A DNA stretch of 64,000 bases from an uncultured Roseibium sp. (GTDB taxonomy: Bacteria; Pseudomonadota; Alphaproteobacteria; Rhizobiales; Stappiaceae). Below, piece by piece: positions 58,237-64,000 of this stretch. The position numbers and the translations under genes are program-made. The stretch is taken from assembly GCF_947496995.1 (NCBI RefSeq), contig NZ_CANMFD010000001.1, positions 178,692 through 242,691 of the forward strand, given 5' to 3'. Each line of letters begins with the position of its first letter. Within the stretch, counting starts at the first letter, position 1. The notes below the pieces were generated by a model. It saw only the letters and a list, made by a program, of their open reading frames with translations. It was not told where the DNA came from and did no database searches.

Positions 58237-59703
58237 ATGTTTGAATCGGCCCGGTTGCCGCAGAAAATGGACAAGAAGACCTTCAAGAAGCTCGAGCCGG
58301 AACTCAGGGAGTCCCTGCTGGCGGCACAATTGCCGATGATCGAGAAGCAGCCGTTTTCAACGCTGATTCTGGTGGACGGGCTCGACGGCGCCGGCAAGGG
58401 CGAAGCCGTTGCCCGTCTTTACGGCTGGATGGATGCCCGCCACCTCGTCTGTAACGCTTATGGCGAACCGATGGACGAGGCGCGCCGGCGGCCGCCGCTG
58501 TGGCGCTACTGGCGGGACCTGCCGGCCAAAGGCGACACGGCGATTGTCTTCGGCAGCTGGTACCAGTCCGTCCTCAGGGACTGGATCTACAAGAAGATCG
58601 ATGAAGACGCCTTCGAAAAGGCGCTTGTCCGCATCCGCCGGTTCGAGGAAATGCTGGCGAATGAAGATGTGTTGATCCTGAAATTCTGGTTCGTGTTGCC
58701 TAAGGAGGTTCAGGAAGAACGGCTGAAACGCATCGAGAAAAAACACGCCGCCCGTCACGTGCTTGCGGACTGGGCGGCCCTGAAACACCACAAGAAGGCC
58801 AGTCAGGCAGGCGAAAAGATCATCTTGGAAACCAGCAAGGGATTTGCGCCCTGGTTCGTCATCCCCTCGCAGGACCCGGAATACCGCGACGCCGCGCTCG
58901 CCCAGACAGTGGCAGCAGCCATGAAACTGAAACTGGAAGATGGAGAAACGCATTCCGTCTCGGCGCCGCCCGTTGTCGGTGGCCTGAAACGCGAAACCGC
59001 GGTCGATATGATCGATCTCACCGAGAAGCTGGGCAAAGCCGAATACGAAGAGCAGCGTGACAGGTACCAGAAGGTGCTGTCGGAACTTTCCGACCGAAAA
59101 TCCATGACGAAAACTGGCGTGGTGCTGGTCTTCCAGGGTAACGATGCAGCCGGAAAGGGTGGCGCTATCCGGCGGGTCATCCGGCCGCTCGATCCGCGCA
59201 TCTACAAGGTCCATCCGATTTCGGCGCCGACCGACGAGGAGAAGGCGCGGCCCTATCTGTGGAGATTCTGGCGCCGGGTCCCCGGCAAGGGGCATTTCGC
59301 GATCTTCGACCGGTCCTGGTACGAGCGCGTGCTGGTCGAACGGGTGGAAGGCTATGCCGGCCACGATGACTGGCTGCGCGCCTATAACGAGATCAACGAG
59401 TTCGAACAGGAACTGACGGACTTCGGCTATATCGTCTGCAAGTTCTGGCTGGCGATTTCCGAGGAAGAACAGCTGCGCCGGTTCAAGGCGCGTGAAGACA
59501 CCGCCTACAAGCAGCACAAGATCACCGACGACGACTGGCGTAATCGCCTCAAGTGGGATCAATACGCGATCGCTGCAGGCGACATGATCGACCGGACGTC
59601 GACCGATTACGCGCCCTGGACGCTGGTCTCCGCCGAAAACAAGCGCCATGCCCGCGTCAAGGTTCTGAAGACGGTGTGCGATCGACTTGAGGAGAAGCTC
59701 TGA
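58237..59703 (+). CDS. pap: Polyphosphate:AMP phosphotransferase (two-domain PPK2)
   Basis: Cytosolic enzyme of 488 residues that uses polyphosphate to phosphorylate AMP to ADP. Two PPK2 domains are seen. The N-terminal one has Walker A GLDGAGKGE and GSWYQSVL. The C-terminal one has GNDAAGKGGAIRR, lid-type RPYLWRFWRRVPGKGHF and FDRSWYERVLVERVEG. The C-terminal copy carries the better-conserved catalytic set, as in the Acinetobacter enzyme. The ATG at 58237 has GGAGG six bases upstream, and an open frame continues 5' to 58108 without one. Confidence 0.93.
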   Translation: MFESARLPQKMDKKTFKKLEPELRESLLAAQLPMIEKQPFSTLILVDGLDGAGKGEAVARLYGWMDARHLVCNAYGEPMDEARRRPPLWRYWRDLPAKGDTAIVFGSWYQSVLRDWIYKKIDEDAFEKALVRIRRFEEMLANEDVLILKFWFVLPKEVQEERLKRIEKKHAARHVLADWAALKHHKKASQAGEKIILETSKGFAPWFVIPSQDPEYRDAALAQTVAAAMKLKLEDGETHSVSAPPVVGGLKRETAVDMIDLTEKLGKAEYEEQRDRYQKVLSELSDRKSMTKTGVVLVFQGNDAAGKGGAIRRVIRPLDPRIYKVHPISAPTDEEKARPYLWRFWRRVPGKGHFAIFDRSWYERVLVERVEGYAGHDDWLRAYNEINEFEQELTDFGYIVCKFWLAISEEEQLRRFKAREDTAYKQHKITDDDWRNRLKWDQYAIAAGDMIDRTSTDYAPWTLVSAENKRHARVKVLKTVCDRLEEKL

Positions 59704-59724
59704 AGGCGTCGGCAAGGCCGATGG

Positions 59725-61449
59725 TCATGCCGGGATGCTGTGAAAATCGCTGTAGAGCGTGCGTGCGGTTTTCACCAGGTCGCGCGACATATGCTTGCAG
59801 ATGGAGCTCGCGTTGATGAGCGTGGCACCTTCCGCGGGAGTCAGCTTCCGGCTTCGGATCAGCTCATCCGTCTCACGGAAGATTTTCCTGTCGAGGGATT
59901 GCGCGTCCCGTCGCAGCGCCTTGAATGCTTCGCGGGTCCGTAACTCCGGGTCCTGGCTGAACAGTTCGAAGAGCGAGCGCAGCAGTTTTGCGATCACCAG
60001 ACGGATCGAATCCATCTCCTGATGGAATTCCGGGCTTCTGTCTCCTGCCTCCCGCGTGGCGATCATGTTGAGAACGGCGCTGTTCTTGACGATGTCCAGC
60101 ATGCGCCGATCGGCGAGACGGATGGCCTGGATCTGGTGATCCTGAACTTCGGTCAGGTTATGATTAGCCAGAATCTCCGACGAATAGCGCAGCATCTCCT
60201 CAAAAAGCGGCTCAATCCGGCTCAGGAAATGCGCTTGCGTGTCATAGGGATGGATGGGGCCTGCCTGTCTGAGCCAGGGCTCGAAAGGTTCATCTGACTG
60301 TATCTGCCGGCGCGAAAGGGACAGACTGTGCGCGACGCTCTCAAAGAGCGCGTTGTTGAAGAGCCGCCGGGATTCCTTCAGGAAGGCATCCACGGCCGTT
60401 TCGGGATATTTGATCGCGGAAGCGGTAAGATATTTCGGAACCGCGAATTCCAGACCCGGATCGGGTTTATCGGGAATGATGCGCGTCACCAGATCTGCAA
60501 GCCTGCTGACGAAACCGATTTGCAGCGAAACGTTCAGTATATTGAAGATGCTGTGAAACAGGGCGAGGCCGAGCGGAATGGCCGCGGGATTATCAAGGGG
60601 AGATCCGCCGCCGCCCCACATGACGGCTTCGTTCACGAGGCCGATCAGCGGACGAAGGAGCAGCAGCGCCCAGATCACCCCGAAGACATTGACAAAGAAA
60701 TGCGCCAGGGCCGCCCGCCTGGCGTTTGCATTGGCGACCAGCGCGGCAAGGTTCGCTGTGATCGTGGTGCCGATATTTTCCCCCAGGATGATCGCGGCGG
60801 CTGCCTCGAACGGCAGCCAGCCCTGGCTCGCCGCAACAATGGTGATCGCCATCGTCGCGCTTGAGGACTGAAGGCCAACGGTCAGGATCGTACCGATCAG
60901 GAGAAAAAGCAGTGTCGAGAAGAAGCCGTAGCCCGAGACGGTTCCGATGAATGCGTAGACGGCCGGATTGTTCTGCAGATCCGGCACCGCGTCCTTCATG
61001 AATTCAAGACCGATGAACAGCAGCCCGAAACCGATGATGATGCCGCCCCATTTGCGGGCCTGGCCTGCCGGCGCCGAAAACAGCGCAAAGCCGAGCGCCA
61101 TCAGCGGGATGGCGATGGCGGTCATCGACAGGCCGAAGCCCAGAAGGGCGATCAGCCATGCGGTGAATGTGGTGCCGATATTGGCACCCATGATCACCGG
61201 GATCGCACCTGTCAGTGGCAACAGGCCCGCATTGACGAAGCTGACGACCATCACGGTCGTCGCCGACGAGGACTGGATGACGCAGGTGATAAAGACGCCG
61301 ATGGAGAGCGCCTTGAAGCGGTTGGAGGTCAGGTCTCCAAGCGTGGTTCTCAGGCCGCGTCCCGCGAGCTCCGACAAAGCGTCGCTCATGACCTTCATTC
61401 CATAAAGGAACAGCCCGAGCGCGCCGGCCAAATTCAGGAGTACAGTCAT
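59725..61449 (-). CDS. Na/Pi cotransporter family protein with PhoU-like tail
   Basis: Membrane protein of 574 residues. It has the inverted repeat of two QSSS motifs typical of sodium-phosphate symporters (VIQSSSATTVMVV and LQSSSATMAITIV), together with MGANIGTTFTAWL and LGENIGTTITANL. The C-terminal part from about 345 is helical and PhoU-like (AVLNMIATREAGDRSPEF). It takes up phosphate with sodium or regulates phosphate entry. It is convergent with the polyphosphate phosphotransferase gene, 21 bases apart. Confidence 0.92.
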   Translation of the reverse strand: MTVLLNLAGALGLFLYGMKVMSDALSELAGRGLRTTLGDLTSNRFKALSIGVFITCVIQSSSATTVMVVSFVNAGLLPLTGAIPVIMGANIGTTFTAWLIALLGFGLSMTAIAIPLMALGFALFSAPAGQARKWGGIIIGFGLLFIGLEFMKDAVPDLQNNPAVYAFIGTVSGYGFFSTLLFLLIGTILTVGLQSSSATMAITIVAASQGWLPFEAAAAIILGENIGTTITANLAALVANANARRAALAHFFVNVFGVIWALLLLRPLIGLVNEAVMWGGGGSPLDNPAAIPLGLALFHSIFNILNVSLQIGFVSRLADLVTRIIPDKPDPGLEFAVPKYLTASAIKYPETAVDAFLKESRRLFNNALFESVAHSLSLSRRQIQSDEPFEPWLRQAGPIHPYDTQAHFLSRIEPLFEEMLRYSSEILANHNLTEVQDHQIQAIRLADRRMLDIVKNSAVLNMIATREAGDRSPEFHQEMDSIRLVIAKLLRSLFELFSQDPELRTREAFKALRRDAQSLDRKIFRETDELIRSRKLTPAEGATLINASSICKHMSRDLVKTARTLYSDFHSIPA

Positions 61450-61509
61450 GTCTTACCCGCTTTCATGGGCTGTGGAGCAGCCTGCCGCGACAGAGGACCG
61501 ATGCGGCAG

Positions 61510-62688
61510 TCAAATGGCTTCCGCTAGATAATCCATGGCGGCCTGAACACCGCCCCGGCCATGCGGGATCGCGAGTTTCGTCAGGCCGAGTTCGATGGCG
61601 GCAAGCGTGCCGAGCAGCATGACCGCGTTCACATGGCCCATATGAGCGATCCGGATGCCCTTGCCGGACAATTCGCCGATGGTGCCGCCTATAGTGACGC
61701 CGCAGACGTCCTTCGTGAAGCTGCGTAGCGCTGCCACGTCACCCTGGTCGATGCGCACTACGGTCACGCTGTTGGAGCGGGCATGCGGTTCGCTGATGCT
61801 GAAGTGAATGGCGCCGTCCCTGGACCACTCGGCCACGGCTCGGCGGGTGGCCTCGGCCAGCAGCGCATGCCGGTGCCAGACCTTCTCCAGCCCCTCCTCG
61901 AACAGCAGCTCCAGCGCCTTGCGGAAGGCGAACAACAGGTGTTCCGGAGGCGTGCCGCAGTATTTCTGGTAATGCTCGGGCCCCTGCCGGAAGGTCCAGT
62001 CGGTGTAGTTGGTTCTCAGGTTCGCGGTTTCGTGGGCCTTGTCGGCTTTCGGCCCTGCCGCCACGAAGGCAAGACCGGGAGGACACATCAGACCTTTTTG
62101 CGAGCCGGTCAGGGCGACATCGACTCCCCAGGCGTCCATTTCAAACGGCATGCAGCCGAGCGATGCGATCGTGTCGACCATGTAGAGCGCCGGGTGACCG
62201 GCGGCATCGATGGCTCTTCGAAGCGCGGCGATATCGTTCCAGACACCGGATGCGGTATCGACCTGCACCACCAGTATTGCGGCAATCTCGTGGGAGGTGT
62301 CCTGTTTCAACCGTTCTTCCAGGCGGGCGGCATCGACACTCTTGTCCCATTGTCCGGCCAGGACCTCGACGTCCAGGCCGGCAATGCCGCCGGCGTCGCC
62401 CCAGCCAAGCGCGAAGCGGCCCGATTCCAGAACCAGGATCTTGTCACCCCGTTTCAACGTGTTGCACAGAGCTGCGTCCCAGGCACCATGACCGTTGGCC
62501 GCATAGATGTAGGTTTTGCCTTCCGTTCGAAACAGCTTCCTGAGGCTATCCATGCAGAACTGGGTGTTTTCGAGAAGCGGCCCTTCGTAAATGTCGACAG
62601 CGGGCTTGTGCATCGCCCTCAGGACTTCATCGGGAACATTGGTCGGCCCCGGAATCATCAAAAACTCTTTGCCATTGCGAAGGGACAT
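61510..62688 (-). CDS. Class V aminotransferase, serine/alanine-glyoxylate type
   Basis: PLP enzyme of 392 residues. The opening MIPGPTNVPDEVLRAM is typical of serine-glyoxylate and alanine-glyoxylate aminotransferases. The PLP lysine is in ALTGSQKGLMCPPGLAFV, and the aspartate lies in ALYMVDTIASLGCMP. The C-terminal signature is IRIAHMGHVNAVMLLG. It would convert glyoxylate to glycine with serine or alanine as donor. AAGGAG six bases before the ATG at 62688 decides the start over one six codons upstream. Confidence 0.9.
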   Translation of the reverse strand: MSLRNGKEFLMIPGPTNVPDEVLRAMHKPAVDIYEGPLLENTQFCMDSLRKLFRTEGKTYIYAANGHGAWDAALCNTLKRGDKILVLESGRFALGWGDAGGIAGLDVEVLAGQWDKSVDAARLEERLKQDTSHEIAAILVVQVDTASGVWNDIAALRRAIDAAGHPALYMVDTIASLGCMPFEMDAWGVDVALTGSQKGLMCPPGLAFVAAGPKADKAHETANLRTNYTDWTFRQGPEHYQKYCGTPPEHLLFAFRKALELLFEEGLEKVWHRHALLAEATRRAVAEWSRDGAIHFSISEPHARSNSVTVVRIDQGDVAALRSFTKDVCGVTIGGTIGELSGKGIRIAHMGHVNAVMLLGTLAAIELGLTKLAIPHGRGGVQAAMDYLAEAI

Positions 62689-63072
62689 GGCGGGCTCCTT
62701 GTTCAAAGTGCAGATCCAGGGTTGGAAGGATGGTTCGGCACTGTCTGCCGCAAGAGGTGTTCAACCGGAAAATTGCCTGCCGGGACAGTTCCGTCAAGCA
62801 GGGAAGACCGATTGTCCGGTTCGGGGCGTTGGTCAGCTGCCCTGGGCCACAGTGCAAGAAAAGTTAACGCAACGAGAGAAAAATCAGTGGTTGCAATTAC
62901 GATTGCGTTCTAGGGTTAATCTCTGTAAGGAATTGATTCACATGATATAAATTCCATTTATTGATTGCGATATGCATTGATACACCCGTTTTAAGATGCG
63001 AAAATGTCTTGTTTCCGTTAAGTAATTTCTTCAAGTTAGAGGTCAATCGCTTTTGTCGGTTAGGCGTTCCAT
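62689..63072. other. Divergent AT-rich gap
   Basis: About 380 bases with no gene I can support. The section 62850-63040 is AT-rich and must contain the promoters of the aminotransferase gene and the HutG-like gene. No clear palindrome or terminator stands out. Confidence 0.45.
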
Positions 63073-64000
63073 ATGATCCTGGTTGAAGAAGGACAAAGCC
63101 CGCTCATTCTGTGCCTGCCTCACAGCGGCACGGAAATCCCGAATGCTGTGCTGAACAGGCTGAACGCAACGGGGCGGCTCCAGACCGATTTGTCCTGGCG
63201 GATCGAGCGGGTTTTCGGGTTTCACAAGGAACTGGATGCGACACTGCTGCGCTCCTCGATTTCCCGTTATGTCATTGACGTTGACAAGGACCCGCAGACA
63301 CCGCTCAGCGCGGCCCAGGATCCGGCAACTGCCCTGTGTCCGATCACGACCCTTGACGGAAAGAGGATCTACCAGCCGGGCGAGGAGCCGGGCCCGACGG
63401 AGATCGAGCAGCGCTCCCTGTTGTTCTGCATGCCGTTTCTCCGGGCGTTGCGCAAACAGATCGACCGGTTGCTGCGCAAACACGACAGGATCGTTATCGT
63501 CAACTGCCAGTCCATGCGCTCCAACATCAAGGGTGTGACGGACACGGGATTGCCCTTGATCAGCATCGGCAGTTCCAACGGTACGTCCTGTGATCCGCAA
63601 CTCCGCAATCAGCTTGTCGGCGCTTTCAGGGATCATGAGGACTATTCCGTCGGCGTGGACGGATATGCCGGTGGTGGCTTCATAGAACGCTCTTACGGGC
63701 GACCGAACCGGGGAATTCATGTCGTGACCCTGCTTCTCGCGCAGCGGGCCTACCTGCGTCATGAAACCCCGCCCTTCGAGCCGGACAAGACCAGGACGCC
63801 CCGTTTGAGCGCAGTCCTGGCAAAAACGATGTCGGGCGTGGTCGATTGGGCGGAGAGCCCGGGAACCGCTGGTACGAAACCTATGCCTCGGGAGCCGGAG
63901 ATAGCCTCGGATACGCTGCCGGATACAGGCCATCCGGAAACCAGGAGCGCCGCTCCTCGAAAGGCCTGCGCCAGCGGCGTCTCCGCCGACCGCAGCGCTG
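63073..64000 (+). CDS. N-formylglutamate amidohydrolase (HutG) family protein, probably inactive; runs off window
   Basis: Open to the window end, at least 309 residues. The fold signature of FGase/HutG is easy to follow: LCLPHSGTEIP, SISRYVIDVDKDPQ, SIGSSNGTSCDPQL and RPNRGIHVVTLLLAQRAYL. However, the places that hold catalytic or metal histidines in HutG are changed: DWH becomes SWR, DAHS becomes NCQS, and GGHITRHYG becomes GGFIERSYG. Only the first His (LPHSG) remains. A Pro- and Ala-rich tail follows residue 270. The ATG has a weak ribosome site. It may be a binding or regulatory pseudoenzyme. Confidence 0.8.
   Translation, partial: MILVEEGQSPLILCLPHSGTEIPNAVLNRLNATGRLQTDLSWRIERVFGFHKELDATLLRSSISRYVIDVDKDPQTPLSAAQDPATALCPITTLDGKRIYQPGEEPGPTEIEQRSLLFCMPFLRALRKQIDRLLRKHDRIVIVNCQSMRSNIKGVTDTGLPLISIGSSNGTSCDPQLRNQLVGAFRDHEDYSVGVDGYAGGGFIERSYGRPNRGIHVVTLLLAQRAYLRHETPPFEPDKTRTPRLSAVLAKTMSGVVDWAESPGTAGTKPMPREPEIASDTLPDTGHPETRSAAPRKACASGVSADRSA

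Overview
The window looks like chromosomal DNA of a high-GC, aerobic, probably marine alphaproteobacterium. The style resembles the Stappiaceae (Roseibium/Labrenzia) and related Rhizobiales or Rhodobacterales. The grounds are the pobA/pcaQ/pcaD arrangement, an FrcA-sized ATPase in the xylose transporter, MmcB with an alphaproteobacterial LexA box, a BCCT osmolyte transporter and a Blh/YeeE sulfide operon. This placement is inference from gene content, not from a marker gene. No tRNA, rRNA, CRISPR array, transposase or prophage was seen.

Layout. (a) 1-2.6 kb: 4-hydroxybenzoate/protocatechuate catabolism (pcaD partial, pobA, divergent pcaQ). (b) 2.6-13.7 kb: an inducible glycan operon on the minus strand. 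It holds a binding protein, two permeases, a MalK-type ATPase, two TIM-barrel isomerase-like proteins, a Gfo/Idh/MocA dehydrogenase, an aldo/keto reductase and a GH43 xylosidase. It faces a LacI-family repressor, with two operator-like palindromes in the divergent gap. (c) 14.2-17.9 kb: a PstS-like periplasmic protein next to a transmembrane HAMP-GGDEF-EAL protein. (d) 18-20.8 kb: a [2Fe-2S] flavin reductase and a membrane cytochrome b fused to an ethylbenzene-dehydrogenase-type haem domain. (e) 21.6-29.2 kb: a complete-looking V/A-type ATPase operon in the order B-D-I-K-E-X-A. (f) 29.5-37.6 kb: an NMT1-type binding protein, a BCCT transporter with a 35-residue partner ORF, a CHASE4-like GGDEF-EAL protein, and preA/preT for reductive pyrimidine breakdown. 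RutR-like boxes precede both the binding protein and preT. (g) 37.9-48.8 kb: a translationally coupled ROK regulator / di-haem oxidoreductase / FG-GAP-UnbV operon, divergent from xylF-xylH-xylG-xylB-xylA. (h) 48.9-50.1 kb: SOS-controlled mmcB and a small exported protein. (i) 50.1-55.9 kb: a sulfide/persulfide operon (two YeeE halves, Blh, a phosphatase-SQR fusion, SulP). (j) 56-62.7 kb: DedA-PAP2-LssY, polyphosphate:AMP phosphotransferase, a Na/Pi cotransporter-PhoU protein and an aminotransferase. (k) 63.1 kb to the end: a HutG-family protein that has lost most of its catalytic histidines.

How it fits together. Three carbon routes dominate: aromatic acids, xylan-type oligosaccharides and free xylose. 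Pyrimidine salvage supplies nitrogen. The V-ATPase proteolipid keeps the residues that bind sodium in Enterococcus NtpK, which would suit a marine cell with sodium-coupled transport (BCCT, Na/Pi). The features most worth following up are the V-ATPase, the ROK/di-haem/UnbV operon, the RutR-like link between the orphan binding protein and preTA, the cytochrome b fusion and the HutG-like pseudoenzyme.
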